Assembly (NCBI GenBank): GCA_031278605.1
Contig: JAITKB010000065.1
Location: forward strand, 1 to 50,278
DNA from: Tannerellaceae bacterium
GTDB lineage: Bacteria > Bacteroidota > Bacteroidia > Bacteroidales > Tannerellaceae
Length of the DNA: 50,278 bases
Reading direction: 5' to 3'
The notes beneath the pieces are model-generated. The model was given only the letters and a program-made list of their open reading frames with translations, made no database searches and was not told the DNA's origin. Both the position numbers and the translations under genes were made by a program. Every line of letters starts with the position of its first letter. The stretch's first letter is position 1. Shown here in pieces: positions 40,405 to 49,683 of this stretch.

Positions 40405-43233
40405 ATGAATATGGTAAAAAAAAGTATCTGTTTTGTTTTGGGCTTACTGTTGATGGTGAGTTGTAGCAACGAAAACAACCTGATGCCCACCCGTTTGCGT
40501 TGCGAGGGAATGGAAAACCCCGCGGTGGTAGATGTAGTACACCCGCGCTTCTCCTGGGTTAATACCCCTGCAGATATTGCTATCAGAGGCGAAAAGCAAA
40601 CAGCCTACCGCATCCGGGTGGCTTCTTCACTTAAAATCTTACAGAAAGGAAAGTCGGATGTGTGGGACTCTGGCAAGGTGACAAGTGAGGAATCACACTT
40701 GGTATCATACGACGGTTCAGCCTTAAAAAGCGGACGGGATTATTGGTGGAGCGTACAGGTTTGGGATGCCAAGGGACACGCTTCCGAATGGAGCGAATCC
40801 GCATACTGGGGTATGGGTCTACTGCATGCCGATGATTGGAAAGCGCAGTGGATTGGTGCACCATGGCAAGGTGAATCGCCCCGGCGCGAACCAATGCCTA
40901 TGGCACCGGGTATGTCTTTCCGTGAATACATGATGCTGATGAATCAACAAGAACCGGCACAGCCGGCTCCCTTGTTGCGAAAGCAATTTGACGTAGAGGG
41001 AACGGTGAAGCAAGCCAAGATCTTCGTCACCGGATTAGGATACTTTGAACTCTATGTGAATGGTCAAAAGATTGGCGATGACTGTTTAGTACCTGCTTTT
41101 ACCGATTACACACACCGCGAAGCCTTGAAGTACGGAATGCTTTACCCTGAATATAAAAATTCCGGGACGCGGGTCATGTATCTGGCATACGATGTGACAG
41201 AACAGATTATTTCCGGGGCTAACGTCATTGGCGGTATCGTGGGAGATGGATTTTATGACACGACCTCTCAGTGGGATTGTTCCTTCGGATCGGCTCGTTT
41301 CCTTTGTCAGTTGGAACTGACCATGGAAGATGGCACCAAACAAGTCGTTATCTCAGACAATACCTGGCAGGCTAAACAGAGCGCTATCCGTATGAATGGC
41401 GTTTTTGACGGTGAAATCTATGATGCCCGCTACGAAACGCCTCTTTGGGCTACCGCTCAATGTGATATGACGGATGGCTGGCAACCGGTTGCCTTGCGTC
41501 AAGCACCCGATGGAGAATTAGTTGCTAATATAGTGCAGACAGACAAGGTTGTGGAACAAGTGAAACCTGTTAGTCTAAGTCGTCAGGAAGACGGCACTTA
41601 CTTGGTAGATTTCGGTGTGGAAAACTCCGGTTGGATTCGCTTCACGGACATAAAAGGCCAAGCCGGCGACACGTTAAAGGTTGCCTATATCAATGTAGAA
41701 CCTAATGGTACAGAGCAATACGTATTTAAAGGAGATGTTGAAGGCGAAAACTATGCTCCGCGTTTTACCTGGTACGTATTCCGTCAGGCTGTCATCAGCG
41801 GCGTGAGCAACTTGACTGCCGAACAGTTAGTGCAAGAAAAAGTTAACACAGCCGTGGAGACTATAGCCGAATGGGAGACTTCCAACAAACTCTTCAATAC
41901 CCTCAACGAAATGTGGCAACGCACCCAAACAGACAATATGCATGGTGGTATTGCCAGTGATTGTCCTCACCGCGAACGTTCTCCTTATACCGGTGATGCA
42001 CAGGTGGTTCAAGTGACGGTGATGCACAATTTCGACACAGAGGCTTTTTATCGCAAATGGATAGAAGATATGCGTCTCTCACAAGACCCGGAGACGGGCT
42101 ATGTGCCAAATGGCGCGCCTTGGCAGCCACGCTGTGGAGGAGGTGTGGCTTGGGGATCAGCTATGAATATCATGCCTTGGGAGTTCTATTTGCACTACGG
42201 AGACGTGCAAATGCTGCGCAACAATTTCGAAGCTATGAAGGCACAGATGAATCACATGATTCAACAGCTCACACCGGACGGCACCATGCTCCAGAGTATC
42301 GGTCAAGGCGGAGGTATGATGGGGGGTAATGAAGAAGGTAATTATTGGCTCAACTTAGGTGACTGGTGCCCGCCAGGGGAAATCCCCAACAAAGAACTGG
42401 TACATACATTCTACCTTTGGCGTTGTGCCGACTATACCGCCCGGGCAGCTCATGTACTTGGCGACGAGGTGGCTGAAGCTACCTATCGGAAACTGGCAGA
42501 GGAAATAAAGGACGCGTTTCATCGCAAGTTCTATCAACCCGCAACAAAATCATACGGGCTGAACGGCTGTAACGTCTTTGCTTTGAAGATGGGTGTACCG
42601 GAGGATGTGAAAGTTGACGTAGTGGAAACCCTTCGTCGAGAGATTATGGAAGATAACAACGGTCACTTGAATACCGGTATCTTCGGCACGCAATTCCTTT
42701 TTGAGGTATTGGCTGATGTTGGATTGAACGATGTAGCATATACCGTAATGGACAAACGCACTTTCCCCAGTTATGGATATTGGGTGGAACAGGGTGCTAC
42801 TACATTCTGGGAGCACTGGGACAACCGGCAAGCTTCACAGAATCATCCTATGTTCGGTGGTGGCTTGACGTGGTTCTATCGTTGGGTGACTGGCGTGCAA
42901 ACCGATGAAACTCAACCTGGATTCCGCTATATCGTTTTACGCCCACAACTTCCTGCCGGTTTAGACTTCGCCCGATACGCCACTTTGACACCATACGGAC
43001 GAGTGGAATCCGCAGTACGCCGGAATGGAGCATCATTGACACTAAAGGCCACAATACCTGTGGGTAGTCATGCCACTATTTGTTTACCAACTACCGATGT
43101 GCAACAGATTACGGAGAATGGACAACCGTTAGCAAATATCATTGGCATCGAAGCTATTGAGCAAACAGAGGCAGGGGTGAAAATCGAGGTGGTACAAGGA
43201 AGTTATAACTTTTGTTGCAACTTAGTACAATGA
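40405..43233 (+). CDS. GH78 alpha-L-rhamnosidase 1
   Basis: 942-residue lipoprotein (VLGLLLMVSC|SNENN). Order of parts: N-terminal Ig-like domain (MPTRLRCEGMENPAVVDVVHPRFSWVN), Bac_rhamnosid_N (IFVTGLGYFELYVNGQKIGDDCLVPAFTDY), concanavalin-like rhamnosid domain, (alpha/alpha)6 barrel. The catalytic acid region is SDCPHRERSPYTGDAQ (Asp about 519), a DCPxRE subtype one residue shorter than that of the second enzyme. The second catalytic Glu is in TTFWEHW (about 802). It removes terminal alpha-L-rhamnose. Its sequence differs from the next gene throughout, suggesting a different linkage preference. The gap to the next gene is 60 bp. Confidence 0.9.
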   Translation: MNMVKKSICFVLGLLLMVSCSNENNLMPTRLRCEGMENPAVVDVVHPRFSWVNTPADIAIRGEKQTAYRIRVASSLKILQKGKSDVWDSGKVTSEESHLVSYDGSALKSGRDYWWSVQVWDAKGHASEWSESAYWGMGLLHADDWKAQWIGAPWQGESPRREPMPMAPGMSFREYMMLMNQQEPAQPAPLLRKQFDVEGTVKQAKIFVTGLGYFELYVNGQKIGDDCLVPAFTDYTHREALKYGMLYPEYKNSGTRVMYLAYDVTEQIISGANVIGGIVGDGFYDTTSQWDCSFGSARFLCQLELTMEDGTKQVVISDNTWQAKQSAIRMNGVFDGEIYDARYETPLWATAQCDMTDGWQPVALRQAPDGELVANIVQTDKVVEQVKPVSLSRQEDGTYLVDFGVENSGWIRFTDIKGQAGDTLKVAYINVEPNGTEQYVFKGDVEGENYAPRFTWYVFRQAVISGVSNLTAEQLVQEKVNTAVETIAEWETSNKLFNTLNEMWQRTQTDNMHGGIASDCPHRERSPYTGDAQVVQVTVMHNFDTEAFYRKWIEDMRLSQDPETGYVPNGAPWQPRCGGGVAWGSAMNIMPWEFYLHYGDVQMLRNNFEAMKAQMNHMIQQLTPDGTMLQSIGQGGGMMGGNEEGNYWLNLGDWCPPGEIPNKELVHTFYLWRCADYTARAAHVLGDEVAEATYRKLAEEIKDAFHRKFYQPATKSYGLNGCNVFALKMGVPEDVKVDVVETLRREIMEDNNGHLNTGIFGTQFLFEVLADVGLNDVAYTVMDKRTFPSYGYWVEQGATTFWEHWDNRQASQNHPMFGGGLTWFYRWVTGVQTDETQPGFRYIVLRPQLPAGLDFARYATLTPYGRVESAVRRNGASLTLKATIPVGSHATICLPTTDVQQITENGQPLANIIGIEAIEQTEAGVKIEVVQGSYNFCCNLVQ

Positions 43234-43293
43234 TGATTATGATAGATAGAAACAGTATGTTATATAGGTTTTCATTTCTTAAAAAATATAACG

Positions 43294-46200
43294 ATGAATT
43301 TAAGAAAGGCCAATAAAATCATTTTTGAATCTCTTTTCTTGATCGTATTAACAGGGATACAGGCAATGGCTTCTATAGTCAAACTTCAAACTGAATTTAT
43401 GGATCGCCCGCTGGGAATAGATGTTTCCCAGCCCCGATTCAGTTGGCAAACGAAATCAGATCGATACGGTATGACTCAAACAGCTTACCAGATATTAGTT
43501 GCCTTCAGTGAAGAAGATTTAGCGCAAGAACGCTATCTGTACGATTCCGGGAAGATCGAATCAGAGAACTCGATAAACATCAAATATTGCGGTGATGCGT
43601 TGCACCCCGCAAGTCGTTATTTCTGGAAAGTACGCGTGTGGGATGAAAAGAATCAATTGAACGAATCAGCCATAGAATGGTTTGAAACAGGTCTGTTTGG
43701 TACAAGTTGGCAGCGGGCACAATGGATAGGTTCGTCTGAAGTGAATTTAGCGAAATATCGTAGTCATTTTGTGTTGGAATACGACTTTTCAATCGAAAAA
43801 GGCAGCAACGAAGCGACATTTGTTTTGGGAGGAAAATCAGATTCGCAATATGTATCGCTTACCGTAGATACCAAAGATACACCTCAATTGATTATTGCTC
43901 ATGTCATGGACAATAAGCGGACGGTAGATTTCACGGAGGATATATCTTCTGTTTTTTCTTCGGCAGATAAGCATAGGGTAAGAATAAAAGTATCCGGACC
44001 GCATGCCTATACGATGCACATCGAAATTGATGGTCAACGCATCAAAAACAGCAACCGTCAGGCAACAGGTAACCAGATGATGATGTTTGGTCCACCCAAC
44101 GAGTATGCCTTCAGCGTACGTAATGATTCATCAGAAGAACCAAACTCCAACAGCCGCCTCTATCAGATTGGTTTTGCACAAACTGAAGGACAGCATGCTA
44201 CTTTCTCGAATATCCGGATAAGTGAAGAGGCTTGGATTACGGAGCTCTATACGGATAATACGATTCATGTAGTGAAGGGAAATGGAAAGCCTCAGCTATG
44301 GCAACCGGGCGATGATGTCTCTGCGCCAATGTTCAGAAAACAACTGAGGATAGAAAAACCGATTCGTCAGGCGCGGCTGTATGCAACGGCTCGTGGAGTA
44401 TATGAATTTGACATCAATGGCGAAAAAGTTGGGACTGACTATTTGAACCCCGGTTGGACTGACTTCAGAAAACGTATCATGTACAATACGTTCGATATCA
44501 CGTCTATGTTGAAACAAGGCGATAATGGCGTAGGTGCTATGCTGGGTATCGGTTGGTTTGGCGACCATATGGGCTTTAACGCGAATTGGCAAGATCAATA
44601 TGGCGTTCGTCCATCGATGATGGCTATGATTGTTATCGAATATATAGATGGGAAGAAAGAGTTTATTGTGACTGATAACAGTTGGAAATGTTATAATCAG
44701 GGTCCTATTTTGGCCAACAGCCTTTTTAACGGCGAAGATTATGATGCGCGTAAAGAACTGCCGGGTTGGACAAACGGCGATTACAATGATACCGCCTGGG
44801 AGCAAGCGGAAATATTTGAGGCGCCTGCCGAAACTGTTATTTTGCAAGGCTATATCGGCTTGACTATTCAGAACAATGTGACACTGAAAGCAATCTCCGT
44901 AAAGAAAGTCGGCGATAAGAATTTTGTCTATGACATGGGGCAGAATCTAGCAGGTGTACCCCGTTTGGTAAATATGAAGGGAAAGGCCGGTCAGACTATC
45001 ACCATTCATTTTGCCGAAATGCTTTATCCGGAAATTATTCCTACAGACCCGGTCGCACCTTATACCGTAGAAATATACAAAGAAAAGACAGGTCAACTGT
45101 ACAGAGAAAATTACCGTAGTGCGCTTTCTACGGATCATTATACCTTTAAAGGCAATGCCGCCGGCGAAACATTTGAACCCCGTTTTACGTATCATGGTTT
45201 CCGCTACCTCTCCGTAGAAGGCTTGGATGAGCCATTACCGTTAGAAAATGTACAAGCGATCGCATTGGAATCTATCGGAGAACAAACCAGCTTTTTTGAA
45301 ACATCCAATGCCGATATAAACCGCTTATTCGAGAATGCGGTATGGGGACAGCGCGGTAACTTCCTTGCCGTACCCACCGATTGCCCGCAACGCGATGAAC
45401 GCATGGGTTGGACGGGCGATGCCCAAGTATTTACCCGTGCTGCGACTTATAATATGAACCTTTCTCCTTTTTATACACGATGGCTTTATAGCATTCGCGA
45501 CAATCAAGCGGCTACCGGTTCATACGGTGGTTATTATCCCGACTTAGGTATTCCACCTGCTGGTGCATCTCGCACGGGTAGCGTGGCCACTGGCGGCTGG
45601 ATGGAAGCGGGTGTTATCGTGCCTTGGCAAATGTACCAGCAATATGGCGACCGGGGAATTCTGGAAGAACATTATTCCTCCATGTTGAAATTCATGGACT
45701 TTATGGAACGTAATGCAACGAATTATATCCAGCCCTTCGGCGGTACAGGTGATTGGCTAGCACCTATATTTACAAATACCATGTTGACAAATACCGCGTA
45801 TAGTGCTTATGCAGCCCAGTTGATGGAACAGATAGCATTGGCTTTAGATAAAAAGGATGACGCAGCTCGCTTTGCCAGGTTCTTTGCAAACATTAAAAAA
45901 GTTTTCAATGATACGTTTGTTAATGCAGAAGGTAGAACCGTTGTCCCGGCTTCAAGTGTTCCAAGGAACAGTCCTATGTCACCGTTCGTAGCGCCATCCG
46001 TACAATCGGAAGAAAAGAAAGATGCTCAAGGCAATGTGATTGTTGATACGCAGACTTCTTATGTCTTGCCTTTGCAATTCGGCCTATTCAATGATGAAAA
46101 TAAACCCAAAGCAGTTCAACACTTAAGGGAAGCTATTAAGCGTAGTAATTATACATTAACTACCGGCTTTGTCGGTACACCCTATATCTGTTTAGTGCTT

Positions 46201-46725
46201 TCAGATAATGGTTATCCGGATGAAGCATACAAATTGTTTACACAAACCGAATACCCTTCATGGCTGTTTCCTGTAAAGCAAGGCGCTACAACTTTCTGGG
46301 AGCGTTGGAACTCGTACACTGTAAAGAACGGATTCGGTCCTGTCGGTATGAATTCATTCAACCATTATGCTTATGGTGCTATTGAAGAATGGATGATGGC
46401 TCATTGTTTGGGTATCCAGCGTAATGAAGTGCAACCAGGTTATAAGCATTTCTTTCTACAGCCTGAAGTAGGGGTACGGTTAGATTTTGCAAGAGGTGGT
46501 TTTGAAACAATGTATGGGAAGGTAGAAAGCAGTTGGGAAAAAAGAGGTAATACAATTGTTTATCAGATGACGATACCAGCCAATACTACTGCGACTATCA
46601 AGTTGTTGAATGCAAAAAATGTGAAAGTAGAAACAGGACAAGCCGGGATTATTTCACAAAACCGAGAATCGGATACTCAATATTATGAAGTGAGTTCTGG
46701 AAGATATATATTCGAAGTTAATTAA
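43294..46725 (+). CDS. GH78 alpha-L-rhamnosidase 2
   Basis: 1143 residues. The signal peptide (LIVLTGIQAMA) lacks a lipobox, so it is likely periplasmic. It starts with the same LQTEFMDRPLGIDVSQPRFSW Ig-like module, then has an inserted laminin-G/concanavalin-like segment (EYDFSIEKGSNEATFVLGGKSDSQYVSL). Next come Bac_rhamnosid_N (ARLYATARGVYEFDINGEKVGTDYLNPGWTDF) and the catalytic barrel with TDCPQRDERMGWTGDAQ (Asp about 696) and TTFWERW (Glu about 1006). The classical DCPQRDE form is intact. The extra N-terminal module explains the greater length and may bind a larger aglycone or glycan. Confidence 0.9.
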   Translation: MNLRKANKIIFESLFLIVLTGIQAMASIVKLQTEFMDRPLGIDVSQPRFSWQTKSDRYGMTQTAYQILVAFSEEDLAQERYLYDSGKIESENSINIKYCGDALHPASRYFWKVRVWDEKNQLNESAIEWFETGLFGTSWQRAQWIGSSEVNLAKYRSHFVLEYDFSIEKGSNEATFVLGGKSDSQYVSLTVDTKDTPQLIIAHVMDNKRTVDFTEDISSVFSSADKHRVRIKVSGPHAYTMHIEIDGQRIKNSNRQATGNQMMMFGPPNEYAFSVRNDSSEEPNSNSRLYQIGFAQTEGQHATFSNIRISEEAWITELYTDNTIHVVKGNGKPQLWQPGDDVSAPMFRKQLRIEKPIRQARLYATARGVYEFDINGEKVGTDYLNPGWTDFRKRIMYNTFDITSMLKQGDNGVGAMLGIGWFGDHMGFNANWQDQYGVRPSMMAMIVIEYIDGKKEFIVTDNSWKCYNQGPILANSLFNGEDYDARKELPGWTNGDYNDTAWEQAEIFEAPAETVILQGYIGLTIQNNVTLKAISVKKVGDKNFVYDMGQNLAGVPRLVNMKGKAGQTITIHFAEMLYPEIIPTDPVAPYTVEIYKEKTGQLYRENYRSALSTDHYTFKGNAAGETFEPRFTYHGFRYLSVEGLDEPLPLENVQAIALESIGEQTSFFETSNADINRLFENAVWGQRGNFLAVPTDCPQRDERMGWTGDAQVFTRAATYNMNLSPFYTRWLYSIRDNQAATGSYGGYYPDLGIPPAGASRTGSVATGGWMEAGVIVPWQMYQQYGDRGILEEHYSSMLKFMDFMERNATNYIQPFGGTGDWLAPIFTNTMLTNTAYSAYAAQLMEQIALALDKKDDAARFARFFANIKKVFNDTFVNAEGRTVVPASSVPRNSPMSPFVAPSVQSEEKKDAQGNVIVDTQTSYVLPLQFGLFNDENKPKAVQHLREAIKRSNYTLTTGFVGTPYICLVLSDNGYPDEAYKLFTQTEYPSWLFPVKQGATTFWERWNSYTVKNGFGPVGMNSFNHYAYGAIEEWMMAHCLGIQRNEVQPGYKHFFLQPEVGVRLDFARGGFETMYGKVESSWEKRGNTIVYQMTIPANTTATIKLLNAKNVKVETGQAGIISQNRESDTQYYEVSSGRYIFEVN

Positions 46726-46743
46726 TTTATAAAAATATCAAGC

Positions 46744-47316
46744 ATGAAGAAAATATTCTTATTAGCAATCATATCGATTGTAGCGGTGTTGTTTCTTTTT
46801 ATCCGTTGTATGAACACACAAACAAAAGAAACAAAGAGTAAAACACTTATCGTTTATTATTCTCGTACCGGAAATACGGAAGCATTGGCAAATCATATTC
46901 AGGCACTGACTGGAGCCGATATGTTTAAAATAGAAACGGTTGAAGCATATCCGGAAGATTATCCCGAATTAACCGAAATAGCCCAAGCAGAGAAGAACAA
47001 TCAAGTCAGACCGGCGATAAAAGAGGAGGTGGATAATATCGACCAATACGATGCCATTTTTATTGGCTTTCCGATTTGGTGGGGAACTTTACCGATGGTG
47101 ATGGCTACTTTCTTGGAAAGCTATAGCCTGGAAGGCAAAACCATTATCCCTTTCTGTACGCATGGTAATGGCGGAGTTGACCAAGGTTTTATTGAAGTGC
47201 AAAAGTTATCGTCTAAGGCTAATCACAAAGAAGGGTTTAGTCTGAAGGGAATTCATGTGGATTCGGCACGTTTGGATGTTGAGAAATGGTTGAAGGCGAT
47301 TCAGGTAATTGATTAA
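46744..47316 (+). CDS. Flavodoxin-like FMN-binding protein with N-terminal membrane anchor
   Basis: 190 residues. A hydrophobic N-terminus (IFLLAIISIVAVLFLFIRC|MNTQ) could be a lipoprotein signal or a membrane anchor. The FMN phosphate loop YYSRTGNTEALANHI (about 38-52) and IGFPIWWGTLPMVMATFLE are flavodoxin_4 hallmarks. Electron carrier or quinone/flavin reductase; an exported flavodoxin is unusual, but such copies occur next to hydrolases in Bacteroidetes. It follows the rhamnosidase by 18 bp, so cotranscription is likely. Its link to the PUL substrate is inferred only. Confidence 0.82.
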   Translation: MKKIFLLAIISIVAVLFLFIRCMNTQTKETKSKTLIVYYSRTGNTEALANHIQALTGADMFKIETVEAYPEDYPELTEIAQAEKNNQVRPAIKEEVDNIDQYDAIFIGFPIWWGTLPMVMATFLESYSLEGKTIIPFCTHGNGGVDQGFIEVQKLSSKANHKEGFSLKGIHVDSARLDVEKWLKAIQVID

Positions 47317-47363
47317 GTAGCGTGACAGCTAATATAGGCATTTCGTTATTTTACCCCTCTCAT

Positions 47364-47379
47364 CTGCTTTTAAAAGCAG
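47364..47379. promoter_or_regulatory. 16-bp perfect palindrome CTGCTTTTAAAAGCAG
   Basis: Perfect palindrome in the 112-bp gap between the flavodoxin and MBL genes. It could be an operator or a small processing hairpin; there is no U run, so termination is doubtful. The gap holds no clear promoter box. Confidence 0.5.
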
Positions 47380-47428
47380 TATGTAATGGCTTCGAGCAAT
47401 TAAGTATAAAATATTAAAATTGATAAAG

Positions 47429-48256
47429 ATGAAGAAGTTAAGTATTTTTTTGTTGTTATTAGCCTTTTCGCCAATAGCAATATTAGCCCAAATGGGTCCA
47501 CAATTTAAAGAAAAAGAAGTTTACAGAAGTGACGACGTAGTTTTTCGTCAAATAGACGAACATACCTGGCTGGGATCAGGCAATTTGATGGCGAGTGAGA
47601 GTCTATACCTTATTGAAGGGAATGATAGAGCTATTCTATTAGATGCTGGCACAAAAATTGCCGATTTGGATAAAATCGTTGCTTCATTGACTAAAAAACC
47701 AGTTACATTGATCGCTACGCACGTTCATCCGGATCATACAGGTTCGGCGATTCATTACTTTCCCGAAATGTATTTGAATGCGGCGGATACAGTAAACATT
47801 CCATCTATTATGCCTGATTATAAGGGAGAACTTAAATTTCTGAAAGATAGGGAAATTATTGATTTAGGCGGACGTAAGATAGAAGTGGTATTCACACCTG
47901 GGCATACTCCGGGCTCTACCTCATTCATAGATAAAGAAGCAGGCTATGGATTTAGTGCTGATGCTTTCGGCTCTGGCAATCTGTTGTTGACACTCGATTT
48001 CTCAACTCTTCTTGCAACGTGCGAAAAAATGAATGCGATTATTGAAAATTATGGCTTGACAAAACTGTATCCCGGTCATTATTTCGGTGTGAATGTTGAA
48101 ACTCCCCAACGGGTAAAAGACATGATTACATTGAGTAAGAATGTATTGTCAGGCAAGGTAAAAGGCGAGGAAAGAGCAAACGCTACTCTTGGCTTGAACC
48201 TCGTTGTCAGCGATTATGGCGTCAGAATTAATTATAATGCAGCCCAAATCAAATAA
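47429..48256 (+). CDS. MBL-fold metallo-hydrolase, secreted
   Basis: 275 residues from the ATG at 47429; the track start at 47420 is a TTG. Signal peptide MKKLSIFLLLLAFSPIAILAQ. The metallo-beta-lactamase fold is plain: THVHPDHTG (about 97-105), PGHTPGSTSF, SADAFG (Asp ligand) and YPGHYFG (His ligand). Natural activity is not predictable; lactonase or hydrolase of small esters is plausible. It sits between flavodoxin and esterase genes, and the next gene begins directly after its stop. Possibly acts on a lactone or acyl product of the PUL substrate. Confidence 0.83.
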   Translation: MKKLSIFLLLLAFSPIAILAQMGPQFKEKEVYRSDDVVFRQIDEHTWLGSGNLMASESLYLIEGNDRAILLDAGTKIADLDKIVASLTKKPVTLIATHVHPDHTGSAIHYFPEMYLNAADTVNIPSIMPDYKGELKFLKDREIIDLGGRKIEVVFTPGHTPGSTSFIDKEAGYGFSADAFGSGNLLLTLDFSTLLATCEKMNAIIENYGLTKLYPGHYFGVNVETPQRVKDMITLSKNVLSGKVKGEERANATLGLNLVVSDYGVRINYNAAQIK

Positions 48257-49153
48257 ATGAAATTGTATATGAAAAGAGCAATGATATTGTTATCTATATT
48301 ATGTGTGTCCATCGGATTATACGGACAAAATAATTGGAGAAGACAAAGCCGGGTCGAGACAAGAACTATAAATAGCAAAGTGCTGAATGCCGACCGTGAT
48401 TATAATATTTTCATACCTCTCTCTTACGATCAGGAACCGAATAGAAAATATCCGATCCTATATCTTCTTCATGGAGTAATGGATACCAATCTGGGATGGT
48501 TTGAACGAGGACGTGTGAAGGATGTCATGGATCAATTAGTTGCCTCTGGAGAAGCACATGAAATGATTATTGTTACACCAAATGCCGGGGGTAATATATC
48601 TGAAGGTGCATGGAACGGTTATTTTGATATGCCGGGGTGGAAATATGAGACGTTTTTCTTTACGGAATTAATCCCGCATATTGAATCCACTTTTAGGGTT
48701 ATTGGGAATAAGGAAAATCGTGCCATAGCAGGCTTATCCATGGGCGGTGGAGGGGCTACGGTTTATGGACAAAAATATCCGGAGTTATTCTCATCTGTCT
48801 ATGCTATGAGTGCGTTAATGTCAATTCCTCAGCAGGGGGCAATGCAATCTCAAAACCCCGATGATAAAATGGCCATTCTTAATAAATCGGTACAGGATAA
48901 TTGTGCTATCGGTTTTATTAAAAATTCCAACGAAGAGCAGGTTAATAAGTTGAGATCGGTAAATTGGTTTGTAGATTGCGGGGATGATGATTTTATACTT
49001 GATAGAAATATCGAATTCAATCAGGCCATGCGCGAAAAAGGAATAAGACATGAATTTCGGGTACGCGATGGTGGACATACATGGGAATACTGGCATGCTG
49101 CTTTATACACATGTTTACCTTATGTGTCCCGGAACTTCAAAATGAATAAGTAG
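48257..49153 (+). CDS. Esterase D/feruloyl-esterase-like alpha/beta hydrolase
   Basis: 298 residues, start directly abutting the MBL stop; an internal ATG (MKRAMIL, residue 5) is an alternative. Signal peptide to about GLYGQ. The esterase-D fold: YPILYLLHGVMDTNLGW, nucleophile in AGLSMGGGGA (about Ser161), acid in WFVDCGDDDFIL, and His in RDGGHTWEYWHAAL, as in Bacteroides feruloyl or acetyl esterases. It is the third esterase of the PUL. A large stem-loop terminator follows at 49221-49283, so this is the last gene of the operon. Confidence 0.85.
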   Translation: MKLYMKRAMILLSILCVSIGLYGQNNWRRQSRVETRTINSKVLNADRDYNIFIPLSYDQEPNRKYPILYLLHGVMDTNLGWFERGRVKDVMDQLVASGEAHEMIIVTPNAGGNISEGAWNGYFDMPGWKYETFFFTELIPHIESTFRVIGNKENRAIAGLSMGGGGATVYGQKYPELFSSVYAMSALMSIPQQGAMQSQNPDDKMAILNKSVQDNCAIGFIKNSNEEQVNKLRSVNWFVDCGDDDFILDRNIEFNQAMREKGIRHEFRVRDGGHTWEYWHAALYTCLPYVSRNFKMNK

Positions 49154-49220
49154 CGTTCATATAGTATACTCACTCTTTTCGTTGTCTGCCGGCTGCTTTG
49201 ACAGCCATAAAAGATAATCT

Positions 49221-49283
49221 AATCCAAGCGAGCGTGCTGTCTGCACATTTTCAGACGGTTCTATTTGCTTGGATTCTTTTTTT
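49221..49283 (+). terminator. Nested stem-loop terminator at the end of the PUL operon
   Basis: AATCCAAGC (49221-49229) pairs perfectly with GCTTGGATT (49267-49275). Inside, GTCTG and CAGAC form a second stem. The T-run CTTTTTTTC immediately follows. It lies about 70 bp after the last esterase stop. Confidence 0.65.
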
Positions 49284-49500
49284 CTTTTTCCTCATAGTTC
49301 CATTCAGCAAGCAATGAGAAGGTCCGGCGGTAGACTTCTTTTTTATTTCTCTTGTCGAACGTTCGGAAGGGCAGAATAATACGCGCCCCCAAACGAATCG
49401 CTAACCACGAACGGATGGCCACGCAGCCCGTCATGCCGGAGCCGCCGCCACTGCCGAGCGGAGTAATTTGCTGCACTTTGGGGCGAATACGGCCGCTCAT
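49261..49500 (-). other. Unassigned 79-codon ORF
   Basis: The minus-strand ORF starts with ATG at 49500 (MSGRIRPKVQQITPLGSGGGSGMTGCVAI...) and ends at the PUL terminator. I recognise no family. It overlaps a plus-strand open frame (49405 onward), so at most one is real, and both may be remnants. Listed because no other gene covers 49284-49400. Confidence 0.2.
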
Positions 49501-49683
49501 GCATCGAAGGTGTTAAAAGAATATCAACGCAAAGGCGCTGTTCTTCCTGATATGGAAAGTTTTTATTCGGAATCGGATTATTTATCTCACCTTTGCGGCA
49601 AATTTTTCAGCCCTGTCCACATCACGGTCAAGTGGAGAAAAATGGTACAGAAAAAATCAAAACAACCGCATGTTATTCGTGCA
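49405..49683 (+). pseudogene. Open frame without start, possible gene remnant
   Basis: The plus-strand frame is open from 49405 and runs in frame into the lipoprotein ORF at 49684. It includes HASKVLKEYQRKGAVLPDMESFYSESDYLSHLCGKFF. The stretch HASKVLKEYQRKG loosely recalls the WATxxLKEYxxKG motif of RhuM-type proteins, but I am not confident. The first ATGs in frame are at 49552 and 49642. It could be the decayed 3' end of a gene that became the leader of the lipoprotein. Confidence 0.25.
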
